Assembly (NCBI RefSeq): GCF_014648495.1
Contig: NZ_BMRF01000029.1
Coordinates: 1-64,000, forward strand
DNA: 64,000 bases
Source: Actinomadura cremea
GTDB lineage: Bacteria > Actinomycetota > Actinomycetes > Streptosporangiales > Streptosporangiaceae
Direction: 5' to 3'
In this document: one piece after another, positions 47,875 through 55,789 of the stretch
Numbering within the stretch: the stretch's first letter is position 1
How the letters are laid out: the number at the start of each line of letters is the position of its first letter
Translations under genes and position numbers: made by a program
The notes under the pieces: model-generated
The model's database searches: none
What the model was told of the DNA's origin: nothing
The model's input: the letters and a program-made list of their open reading frames with translations, nothing else

Positions 47875-50800
47875 TCCTTCTGCTGTCCACTTCGGACACC
47901 GACCTGCTCAGCGCGCGCGCCAGTGGCGCCGACTTCCGTCTGGCGAACCCCGCGCGGGTCTCGGTGGAGGAGCTTCCCGGGCTCGTCGAAGGCACCGACC
48001 TCGTGGTGGTGCGGTTGCTCGGCGGGCGCCGTGCCTGGGAGGAGGGACTGGACGCCCTGCTCGCGGGCCCTCGTCCCGTGGTGGTGCTCAGCGGGGAGCA
48101 GCTTCCCGACGCCGAGCTGACGGGGCTCTCGACCGTTCCGGCGGGCGTCGCGGCCGAGGCGCACGCGTACCTCGCGCACGGGGGTCCCGGGAACCTGGGC
48201 GAGCTGTTCCGCTTCCTGTCGGACACCGTGCTGCTGACCGGGTTCGGGTTCGCGCCGCCCGCGGAGACGCCCACGTGGGGCGTCCTGGAGCGGGAGGCGG
48301 CGGACGGCGACGGGCCCGTGGTCGGCGTCCTGTACTACCGGGCGCACCACCTCGCCGGGAACACCGCGTTCGTGGAGACCCTGTGCCGGGCGATCGAGGC
48401 CAAGGGCGGGCGGGCGCTGCCGGTGTTCTGCGCCTCGCTGCGGACGGCGGAGGCGGGGCTGCTGGAGACGCTCGGGCGGGTCGACGCGCTGGTCGTGACG
48501 GTCCTGGCGGCGGGCGGGACGAAGCCCGCGCTCGCGGGGGCGGGCGGTGACGACGAGGCGTGGGACGTCGGCGCGCTCGCGGACCTGGACGTCCCGATCC
48601 TGCAGGGGCTGTGCCTGACGAGCGAGCGGGCCGCGTGGGAGGAGAACGACGACGGGCTGTCGCCGCTGGACACCGCGACGCAGGTGGCGGTGCCGGAGTT
48701 CGACGGGCGGCTGATCACTGTCCCGTTCTCGTTCAAGGAGACGGACGAGGACGGCCTCAGCGTGTACGTGGCCGACGAGGAGCGGGCCGCGCGGGTCGCC
48801 GGGATCGCGGTGCGGCACGGGGCGCTGCGGCACGTCCCCCCGGCGGACAAGCGGGTCGCGCTGATGCTGTCGGCGTACCCGACCAAGCACGCGCGCATCG
48901 GCAACGCGGTCGGGCTGGACACGCCGGCGAGCGTCGTGCGGCTGCTGGCGGCGATGCGCGAGCGGGGGTACGGCGTCGGGGACGCGCTGCCGGACGAGGG
49001 CGACGCGCTGATGCACGCGCTGATCGAGGCCGGCGGGCAGGACGCCGACTGGCTGACCGAGGAGCAGCTCGAACGCAATCCGGTGCGGGTCCCGCGCGGC
49101 GAGTACGAGTCCTGGTACCGGACGCTGCCGGACGGGCTGCGCGAGGGGATCGAGCGGCACTGGGGGCCGTCGCCGGGCGAGCTGTTCGTGGACGGCGACG
49201 ACATCGTGCTGGCCGCGCTGCGGTCGGGGAACGTGGTGGTGATGGTGCAGCCGCCGCGCGGGTTCGGGGAGAACCCGGTCGCGATCTACCACGACCCGGA
49301 CCTGCCGCCGAGTCACCACTACCTGGCCGCCTACCGGTGGCTGGAGGGCGAGTTCGGCGCCCACGCGGTGGTGCACGTCGGCAAGCACGGGAACCTGGAG
49401 TGGCTGCCGGGCAAGGCCGCGGGGATGTCCGCCGAGTGCGGGCCGGACGCGGCGCTGGGCGATCTGCCGCTGATCTACCCCTTCCTGGTGAACGATCCCG
49501 GCGAGGGGACGCAGGCGAAGCGGCGGGCGCACGCGACGCTCGTCGACCACCTGATCCCGCCGATGGCGCGGGCGGAGAGCTACGGCGACATCGCGCGGCT
49601 GGAGCAGCTCCTCGACGAGCACGCGAACGTCGCCGCGATGGACCCGGCGAAGCTGCCCGCGATCCGGGCGCAGATCTGGACGCTGATCCGGGCGGCGAGG
49701 CTCGACCACGATCTCGGGCTGGACGACCGTCCGCACGACGCGGAGTTCGACGACTTCCTCCTGCACGTGGACGGGTGGTTGTGCGAGGTCAAGGACGTGC
49801 AGATCCGGGATGGGCTGCACGTGCTGGGGGCCGCGCCTGAGGGCGGCACCCGGGTCGACCTGGTGCTGGCGATGCTACGGGCCCGGCAGCTGTGGGGAGG
49901 TTCGCAGGCCCTTCCGGGGCTGCGGGAGGCGCTGGGACTGGACGAGGGTTCGTCGGATCGCGCGCAGGTCGACGCGTTCGAGGAGCGGGCGCGCGCGCTG
50001 GTCGCGGCCATGGAGGAACGCGGGTGGGACCCGTCGGCGGCCGGGGAGATCGCCGAGGGGAAGGCCGCGGAGATCCTCCGGTTCGCGGCCGAGGAGATCG
50101 TGCCCCGGCTGGAACGGACGTCCGACGAGATCGGCATGGTCCTGCACGCGCTGGACGGCGGGTACGTGCCGGCGGGTCCGAGCGGTTCGCCGCTGCGGGG
50201 CCTGGTCAACGTGCTGCCGACGGGCCGCAACTTCTACTCGGTCGATCCGAAGGCCGTCCCGTCCCGGCTCGCGTACGACACGGGCCGCGCGATGGCGGAC
50301 TCGCTGCTCGAGCGGTACCGGGACGAGACGGGCGAGTGGCCGCGCTCGGTCGGGCTGTCGGTGTGGGGCACGAGCGCGATGCGGACGTCGGGCGACGACA
50401 TCGCCGAGGTGCTCGCGCTGCTCGGTGTCCGTCCGGTGTGGGACGAGGCGTCGCGGCGGGTCACCGGGCTGGAGGCCGTGCCGCTCGCCGAGCTGGGGCG
50501 TCCGCGCGTCGACGTGACGATCCGGATCAGCGGCTTCTTCCGGGACGCGTTCCCGCACGCGGTCGCGATGCTGGACGACGCGGTGCTGCTGGTGGCCGCG
50601 CTGGACGAACGCGACGACGACAACTTCGTCCGGGCGCACGTCCGGGCGGACACGGCGGCGCACGGCGACGAGCGCCGCGCGACGATGCGGGTGTTCGGGT
50701 CGCGGCCGGGCGCCTACGGCGCGGGGATCCTGCCGCTGATCGACAGCCGGAACTGGCGCGACGACTCCGACCTCGCCGAGGTGTACGCGGTGTGGGGCGG

Positions 50801-51404
50801 CTACGCGTACGGGCGCGGACTGGACGGCGTCCCGGCGCGCGGCGACATGGAGAGCGCGTACCGGCGGATCAGCGTCGCCGCGAAGAACACCGACACGCGC
50901 GAGCACGACATCGCCGACTCCGACGACTACTTCCAGTACCACGGCGGGATGATCGCCACGGTGCGGGCGCTGACCGGCCGGGCCCCGAAGGCGTACATCG
51001 GCGACAGCACCCGCCCGGACGCCGTCCGGACGCGGACGCTCGACGAGGAGACGTCCCGCGTGTTCCGCGCGCGCGTCGTGAACCCCCGGTGGCTCGCCGC
51101 GATGCGCAGGCACGGGTACAAGGGGGCGTTCGAGCTGGCGGCGACCGTCGACTACCTGTTCGGGTACGACGCCACGGCCGGGGTCGTCGCCGACTGGATG
51201 TACGAGAAGCTCGCGCAGACGTACGCGCTGGACGAGGAGAACCGCGCGTTCTTCGACCGGTCGAACCCGTGGGCCCTGCACGGCATCACCGAACGTCTGC
51301 TGGAGGCGGCGGACCGGGGCATGTGGGAGCACCCGGAGCAGGCGACGCTGGACGCGCTGAAGCGCCTCTACCTCGAGGTCGAGGGCGACCTGGAGGACGG
51401 CTGA
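47871..51404 (+). CDS. cobN: Cobaltochelatase large subunit
   Basis: 1177 residues starting GTG (ILLLSTSDTDLLSARASGA), the usual CobN start in actinobacteria. It has the H-subunit features VVMVQPPRGFGENPVAIYHD, HYLAAYRWLEGEFGAHAVVH, GKHGNLEWLPGK and YPFLVNDPGEGTQAKRRAHA, and a C-terminal KNTDTREHDIADSDDYFQYH. CobN with CobS and CobT inserts Co(II) into hydrogenobyrinate a,c-diamide using ATP. No cobS or cobT is in the window. It lies about 18 kb from the other cob genes but under its own B12 riboswitch. Confidence 0.95.
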   Translation: MILLLSTSDTDLLSARASGADFRLANPARVSVEELPGLVEGTDLVVVRLLGGRRAWEEGLDALLAGPRPVVVLSGEQLPDAELTGLSTVPAGVAAEAHAYLAHGGPGNLGELFRFLSDTVLLTGFGFAPPAETPTWGVLEREAADGDGPVVGVLYYRAHHLAGNTAFVETLCRAIEAKGGRALPVFCASLRTAEAGLLETLGRVDALVVTVLAAGGTKPALAGAGGDDEAWDVGALADLDVPILQGLCLTSERAAWEENDDGLSPLDTATQVAVPEFDGRLITVPFSFKETDEDGLSVYVADEERAARVAGIAVRHGALRHVPPADKRVALMLSAYPTKHARIGNAVGLDTPASVVRLLAAMRERGYGVGDALPDEGDALMHALIEAGGQDADWLTEEQLERNPVRVPRGEYESWYRTLPDGLREGIERHWGPSPGELFVDGDDIVLAALRSGNVVVMVQPPRGFGENPVAIYHDPDLPPSHHYLAAYRWLEGEFGAHAVVHVGKHGNLEWLPGKAAGMSAECGPDAALGDLPLIYPFLVNDPGEGTQAKRRAHATLVDHLIPPMARAESYGDIARLEQLLDEHANVAAMDPAKLPAIRAQIWTLIRAARLDHDLGLDDRPHDAEFDDFLLHVDGWLCEVKDVQIRDGLHVLGAAPEGGTRVDLVLAMLRARQLWGGSQALPGLREALGLDEGSSDRAQVDAFEERARALVAAMEERGWDPSAAGEIAEGKAAEILRFAAEEIVPRLERTSDEIGMVLHALDGGYVPAGPSGSPLRGLVNVLPTGRNFYSVDPKAVPSRLAYDTGRAMADSLLERYRDETGEWPRSVGLSVWGTSAMRTSGDDIAEVLALLGVRPVWDEASRRVTGLEAVPLAELGRPRVDVTIRISGFFRDAFPHAVAMLDDAVLLVAALDERDDDNFVRAHVRADTAAHGDERRATMRVFGSRPGAYGAGILPLIDSRNWRDDSDLAEVYAVWGGYAYGRGLDGVPARGDMESAYRRISVAAKNTDTREHDIADSDDYFQYHGGMIATVRALTGRAPKAYIGDSTRPDAVRTRTLDEETSRVFRARVVNPRWLAAMRRHGYKGAFELAATVDYLFGYDATAGVVADWMYEKLAQTYALDEENRAFFDRSNPWALHGITERLLEAADRGMWEHPEQATLDALKRLYLEVEGDLEDG

Positions 51405-51417
51405 TCCGCGTGGGCGG

Positions 51418-51442
51418 CCGGGCCGGCGGCTACCCGGCCCGG
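51418..51442. terminator. Hairpin between cobN and flavin reductase genes
   Basis: CCGGGCCGG (51418-51426) and CCGGCCCGG (51434-51442) form a 9-bp stem with a 7-nt loop that contains the stop codon of the flavin reductase gene. It can terminate both convergent transcripts. Confidence 0.55.
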
Positions 51443-52053
51443 TCGACCGAGCCGAGGAGGTCCTCGAACGGGACGGGGTTGTCGTACGGGTCCTCCGCGG
51501 CGGGCGCGGGGCGTCCCGCCACCAGCGCGGCCAGCTCCGCGCCCGCGCGGCGGACCCGGTCGCCGAGGTTGTGCTCGCCGCTCCCCCAGTCGGCGGACGC
51601 GGCGAAGACGGCCGTCGGGGCGACGTTCGCCCGCAGGTACGCCAGCAGCGGGCGGACGGTGAAGTCGAGGGCGAGCGAGTGCCGCTCGGTGCCGCCGGTC
51701 GCGCCGATCAGCGCGGGCGTCCCGTCCAGGGCGTCGCGGCCGAGGACGTCGAAGAACGTCTTGAACAGGCCGCTGTAGGACGCGTTGAACACCGGGGTGA
51801 CGGCGACGAGGCCGTCCGCGCCCGTCACGGTCTCGACGGCGGCGCGGAACTCGCCGCTCGGGAAGCCGGTGAGGGTCGCGTCGACCATGGCGTGGGCGTG
51901 GTCGCGCAGCTCGACCGGTTCGAGGACGACGTCTGCGCCGTGCTCGGCGCGCAGGGCGTCCGCGGCGGCGCCGGCGAGGCGGTCGGCCAGCAGCCGGGTG
52001 GACGACGGGCGGCCGAGACCGGCCGACACGACGGCGAGGGTGCGGGTGCTCAT
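51430..52053 (-). CDS. NADPH-dependent FMN reductase, CE1759 type
   Basis: 207 residues of flavodoxin-like fold: LAVVSAGLGRPSSTRLLADR near the phosphate-binding loop, VAVTPVFNASYSGLFKTFFD, and ALIGATGGTERHSLALDF. It reduces FMN with NADPH and should supply reduced flavin to its partner. Its ATG overlaps the stop of the LLM-class monooxygenase gene (ATGA). This reductase/LLM pair recurs in actinobacteria as CE1759/CE1758. Confidence 0.87.
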   Translation of the reverse strand: MSTRTLAVVSAGLGRPSSTRLLADRLAGAAADALRAEHGADVVLEPVELRDHAHAMVDATLTGFPSGEFRAAVETVTGADGLVAVTPVFNASYSGLFKTFFDVLGRDALDGTPALIGATGGTERHSLALDFTVRPLLAYLRANVAPTAVFAASADWGSGEHNLGDRVRRAGAELAALVAGRPAPAAEDPYDNPVPFEDLLGSVDRAG

Positions 52054-53138
52054 CGGCCCTCCTCGGCGGCCTTCGCGGCGCGGGCGGCGTGCGTCGGGGC
52101 GGTGGCCGGGACGTGCGCCGGGCGCAGCGACTCGAACTCCTTGCGCAGCACCGGGACGACCTCCTCGCCCAGGATGTCGAGCTGTTCCAGGACGGTCTTC
52201 AGCGGCAGGCCGGCGTGGTCCATCAGGAACAGCTGGCGCTGGTAGTCGCCGAAGTGGTCGCGGAAGGTCAGCGTCCGGTCGATGACCTGCTGCGGGCTGC
52301 CGACCGTGAGCGGCGTCTCGGCCGTGAACTCCTCCAGCGACGGGCCGTGCCCGTAGACCGGGGCGTTGTCGAAGTACGGGCGGAACTCGCGGACGGCGTC
52401 CTGGGAGTTCTTGCGCATGAACACCTGGCCGCCGAGCCCGACGATGGCCTGGTCCGCGGAGCCGTGCCCGTAGTGCTCGTAGCGCCGCCGGTAGAGGCCG
52501 ATGAGCTGCTGGAAGTGCGTGGTGGGCCAGAAGATGTGGTTCGCGAAGAACCCGTCGCCGTAGTAGGCGGCCTGCTCGGCGATCTCCGGGCTGCGGATCG
52601 AGCCGTGCCAGACGAACGGCGGGACACCGTCCAGCGGGCGGGGCGTCGAGGTGAACGACTGGAGCGGCGTCCGGAACTTGCCCTCCCAGTCGACGACGTC
52701 CTCGCGCCAGAGCCGGTGCAGGAGGTGGTAGTTCTCGATCGCCAGGGGGATGCCGTTGCGGATGTCCTGGCCGAACCACGGGTAGACGGGGCCGGTGTTG
52801 CCGCGCCCCATCATGAGGTCGACGCGGCCGTCCGCGAGGTGCTGCAGCATCGCGTAGTCCTCGGCGATCTTCACCGGGTCGTTGGTGGTGATCAGCGTGG
52901 TCGCGGTGGACAGCACGAGCCGCTCGGTGCGGGCCGCGACGTACCCGAGCATCGTCGTCGGCGAGGACGGGACGAACGGCGGGTTGTGGTGCTCGCCGCT
53001 CGCGAACACGTCCAGCCCGACCTCCTCGGCCTTCAGCGCGATCGCGACCATGGCCTTGATCCGCTCGGCCTCGGTGGGCGTCCGGCCGGTGGTCGGGTCC
53101 GTGGTGACGTCGCCGACCGAGAAGATCCCGAACTGCAT
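52050..53138 (-). CDS. LLM-class flavin-dependent oxidoreductase, CE1758 type
   Basis: 362 residues with a bacterial luciferase-like barrel: MQFGIFSVGDVTTDPTTGRT, GLDVFASGEHHNPPFVPSSP, DLMMGRGNTGPVYPWFGQD and FVWHGSIRSPEIAEQAAYYG. It uses reduced flavin from the coupled reductase to oxygenate an unknown substrate. GGGAGG precedes the start. A TACTAT hexamer (complement of 53149-53154) may be the -10 element, and a GAACGTTC palindrome lies next to it. Confidence 0.88.
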   Translation of the reverse strand: MQFGIFSVGDVTTDPTTGRTPTEAERIKAMVAIALKAEEVGLDVFASGEHHNPPFVPSSPTTMLGYVAARTERLVLSTATTLITTNDPVKIAEDYAMLQHLADGRVDLMMGRGNTGPVYPWFGQDIRNGIPLAIENYHLLHRLWREDVVDWEGKFRTPLQSFTSTPRPLDGVPPFVWHGSIRSPEIAEQAAYYGDGFFANHIFWPTTHFQQLIGLYRRRYEHYGHGSADQAIVGLGGQVFMRKNSQDAVREFRPYFDNAPVYGHGPSLEEFTAETPLTVGSPQQVIDRTLTFRDHFGDYQRQLFLMDHAGLPLKTVLEQLDILGEEVVPVLRKEFESLRPAHVPATAPTHAARAAKAAEEGR

Positions 53139-53210
53139 GTCGGCCTCCCAATAGTAGAACGTTCAACCATCCTAACGGGAGGCGGCGGGAGGCTATTCCG
53201 GTGCGCCGGA

Positions 53211-54125
53211 TCAGGCGGCCCGGACGCCGCGGCCGAGGGCGTCGATCAGCCACAGGACCACCGCACCGGGGACGGCCGCGCTCCCGGCCACCTCAGCGTG
53301 CAGGGACCAGTACCGGCGCATCCGCGGGTCCCGCTCGGGCGCGACGGCGGGCAGGAGCGCCCGGCGGAACCCGGGCGAGTCGCGTTCGCGCCGCCCCGCC
53401 GCGTGCGCCGCCACGAAATGGTCGAGGGCCGGTCCGGGCTCCGGGTCGCGGCCCGCGAACACGAGCGGCATGGCCATCTCGACCGCCTCGCGCATCCCGT
53501 CCAGGAGCGTCGGCTCGTCCACGACCTCCTCCGCGTTCAGCCGTCCCCGCGCGCGGAGCATCCGGAACAGCGCACGGTCGCCCGCCAGCGCGACCATCTC
53601 CGCGTACGCGACGACCTGGGCGGGCGACGGGTCGGGCGGCGGCGCGGGCACCGTCAGGTCCAGGTGCATCCGCACCAGTTCGTCCGGCACCGGCACGGTG
53701 ATCCGGCCGCGCCAGAAGTCCAGGAGCGCCTCGTGCGCCTTCGGTCCGTCCTGCACGGCGGAGAGCAGGTCGAGCCGCGCCGCGCGCTCCGCCGGATCGG
53801 CCTCCTCGACCGCCCGCAGGGACGCCCGCCGCCACGCCAGCGCCGACAGCTCGGCGTCCAGCGCGGACCGCTCGGCGGCGACCGCCTCGTCCAGCGACCG
53901 GTCCCCGACCAGCACGGCGGTGATCGCGGGCAGGCCGAGCCCGAGCCCCCGCAGCCGCCGGACCAGCCGCAGCCGGTCGGCCGCCGCCGCGTCGAACCGC
54001 CGGTGGCCGCCCGCGCTGCGCACCGGCTCGAGGATCCCCTCGTCGCAGTAGAACCGGATCGTCCGCACCGGGACCCCGGTGAGCGCCGACAGATCCCCGA
54101 TCGCGATCGATGTGGCGTCCGTCAC
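53211..54125 (-). CDS. MerR-family transcriptional regulator
   Basis: 304 residues from a GTG at 54125; an in-frame GTG at 54143 is an alternative. The N-terminal winged helix is SIAIGDLSALTGVPVRTIRF with YCDEGILEPVRSAGGHRRFD, followed by a dimer helix. An unusually long C-terminal domain of about 190 residues contains helical segments (AGDRALFRMLRARGRLNAEE). No Cys pair for metal sensing is seen, so a small-molecule or redox signal is more likely. It is divergent from the mycothiol-type isomerase gene across a long-spacer promoter. Confidence 0.85.
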   Translation of the reverse strand: MTDATSIAIGDLSALTGVPVRTIRFYCDEGILEPVRSAGGHRRFDAAAADRLRLVRRLRGLGLGLPAITAVLVGDRSLDEAVAAERSALDAELSALAWRRASLRAVEEADPAERAARLDLLSAVQDGPKAHEALLDFWRGRITVPVPDELVRMHLDLTVPAPPPDPSPAQVVAYAEMVALAGDRALFRMLRARGRLNAEEVVDEPTLLDGMREAVEMAMPLVFAGRDPEPGPALDHFVAAHAAGRRERDSPGFRRALLPAVAPERDPRMRRYWSLHAEVAGSAAVPGAVVLWLIDALGRGVRAA

Positions 54126-54131
54126 AACTAC

Positions 54132-54163
54132 TTGAACCTCCACCCGGCTGGAGTTCCTACCGT
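54132..54163 (+). promoter_or_regulatory. MerR-type promoter with central dyad and long spacer
   Basis: TTGAAC (-35, 54132-54137) and TACCGT (-10 candidate, 54158-54163) are 20 bp apart. Between them is the dyad CTCCA (54138-54142)/TGGAG (54149-54153) with a 6-bp centre. An overlong spacer with a dyad between the two hexamers is the hallmark of MerR-activated promoters. It points towards the isomerase gene. Confidence 0.65.
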
Positions 54164-54195
54164 ACGTGCGGACCCACCGAAGAGAGGAGCCGGAC

Positions 54196-54957
54196 ATGGA
54201 CGTCCTGGACACCGAGCGCATCGCCGAGGGGCTGCGGGAGCACACCGCCGGGCTCGCCGACGCCGCCTCCGGACCCGCCCCGGACACGATCGTGCCGACC
54301 TGCCCGGAGTGGACGCTGCGCGACCTCGTCGGGCACGTCGGGCAGGGGCACCGCTGGGCGGCGGACATGTTCCGGACCGGCGGGACGGGCGTGGTGGACG
54401 AACTGCCCCGCGACGCCCCGGCCGACCAGGCGGACTGGGGCGCGTGGCTCCGCGCGGGCGCCGACGCGACGATCGCCGCGCAGGCCGCGAACCCGGGCCC
54501 GGTCGCCCACCCGCTGATGGGCGACGCCCCGTCGGCGATGTGGCTGCGCCGGATGCTGCACGACACGTCCGTCCACCACGCCGACGCGACGATCACCGCC
54601 GGGACGGCGTTCGCGATCGCGCCGGACCTGGCCGCCGACGAGATCACCGAGACGTTCGGGCATCTGACCGTGCCCGCCGCCGCCCAGTTCAAGCCCGCCC
54701 TGGCCGAGCTGCGCGGCACCGGCGAGACGCTGTGCCTGCGGGCGGACGAGCCGTCCGTGCCCGGCTGGCTGATCACCCGCCGCCCGGACGCCGCGGTCGT
54801 CGAGCAGGGGGCACGGGACGCCGACGTGACCATCGCGGGCCCCGTCCGGGACCTGATGCTGGTGTTCGCCCGCCGCCTCGCCCCGGACGACGCCGCCGTG
54901 AAGGTGACCGGCGACCGCGCCCTGCTGGACCACTGGCTGGCGCACACCGCCGTCTGA
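54196..54957 (+). CDS. Maleylpyruvate isomerase/mycothiol-dependent (DinB-like) family protein
   Basis: 253 residues behind GAGAGGAG. The N-terminal four-helix metal-binding bundle is of the TIGR03083 type: PTCPEWTLRDLVGHVGQGHR, a Glu/His pair in the first metal-binding stretch, and RRMLHDTSVHHADATIT, which supplies further His. The C-terminal part (VPGWLITRRPD, VTIAGPVRDLMLVFARRL) is the SCP2-like module. Members use mycothiol as cofactor or substrate. It is probably activated by the divergent MerR protein, suggesting a thiol or electrophile response. Confidence 0.8.
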   Translation: MDVLDTERIAEGLREHTAGLADAASGPAPDTIVPTCPEWTLRDLVGHVGQGHRWAADMFRTGGTGVVDELPRDAPADQADWGAWLRAGADATIAAQAANPGPVAHPLMGDAPSAMWLRRMLHDTSVHHADATITAGTAFAIAPDLAADEITETFGHLTVPAAAQFKPALAELRGTGETLCLRADEPSVPGWLITRRPDAAVVEQGARDADVTIAGPVRDLMLVFARRLAPDDAAVKVTGDRALLDHWLAHTAV

Positions 54958-54977
54958 GCTGCCGCGGCTCAGACGGC
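54949..54977 (+). terminator. Hairpin overlapping the isomerase stop codon
   Basis: GCCGTCTGAGC (54949-54959), which includes the TGA stop, pairs perfectly with GCTCAGACGGC (54967-54977) over 11 bp with a 7-nt loop. Confidence 0.6.
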
Positions 54978-55096
54978 GGTCCTTGCCGGGGGGGGCGTGG
55001 GGGGCGCCCCCCGCAGTGATTCGTCTGAGCCGCGGCCGTAACGGAGCGCGGCGGGGGCGCGCTCCGGCGCGGGCGGGGGTCGGCCACAATGGGGCG

Positions 55097-55789
55097 ATGG
55101 CGGACGGGTGGCGGCTGGTGTGGGACGCGGTGCCGGGGCGGGACGGCCTGGGGGCGTTCGCGAGCGTCGAGGACGACCGGGCGGGCTCGCACCCGGGCGT
55201 CCGGCACATCAAGGCGCTCGGGACGATGTACCGGTTCGACGTCCACCATCCCGGCGACGTCGACCGGTCCCCCGACCGGCAGCGGCAGGAGGTCAAGGGG
55301 ATGCGGGCGGGCGGCCGGAAACTGGTCGCGGGCCGCGGCGAGACGTGGCGGTTCACCTGGTCGTGGTACCTGACGGGCGCGCTGCGGGCGACGACGAGCT
55401 TCACCCACGTCCACCAGTTCTTCGCGGGCGGCAAGGGCGGCTCGCCGGTGCTGGTGACGTCGCTGCGCCGGCGCGGCGGGCACGACCTGCTGGAGCTGAA
55501 CGCGATCCACGCGGGCGTCGTCGTCGGGGAGACCGCCCTGCGGCCGCTGCGGAGCCGGTGGATCGACGTCGAGTTGGAGACCCGGTTCGCCGAGCACGGA
55601 GGCGTCCGGTGGCGGGTGTCGTCGGAGGACGGCGTCGCGGTGGACGTCGCGCGGGACGGGCTCGACCTGTGGAACGGCAAGGGCGACATCGCCCCCAAAT
55701 GGGGGATCTACCGGTCACTGAAGGACGCGGCGCGGCTCTCCGACGCGCACCTGCTGATCAAGGACCTGCGGGCGTACCGTCCGGGCTGA
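55097..55789 (+). CDS. Polysaccharide-lyase-like (jelly-roll) protein
   Basis: 230 residues without a signal peptide. The order of beta strands and the RQEVKGM segment (about residues 61-67), LTGALRATTSFTHVHQFF, SSEDGVAVDVARDGLDLWNG and the terminal PKWGIYRSLK resemble concanavalin-type lyases of the alginate/heparin lyase group. In those enzymes an Arg/Gln/Glu strand and a Tyr sit in the groove. Activity is not certain. The 3' end overlaps the convergent SMI1/HEAT gene by 32 bp. Confidence 0.55.
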   Translation: MADGWRLVWDAVPGRDGLGAFASVEDDRAGSHPGVRHIKALGTMYRFDVHHPGDVDRSPDRQRQEVKGMRAGGRKLVAGRGETWRFTWSWYLTGALRATTSFTHVHQFFAGGKGGSPVLVTSLRRRGGHDLLELNAIHAGVVVGETALRPLRSRWIDVELETRFAEHGGVRWRVSSEDGVAVDVARDGLDLWNGKGDIAPKWGIYRSLKDAARLSDAHLLIKDLRAYRPG

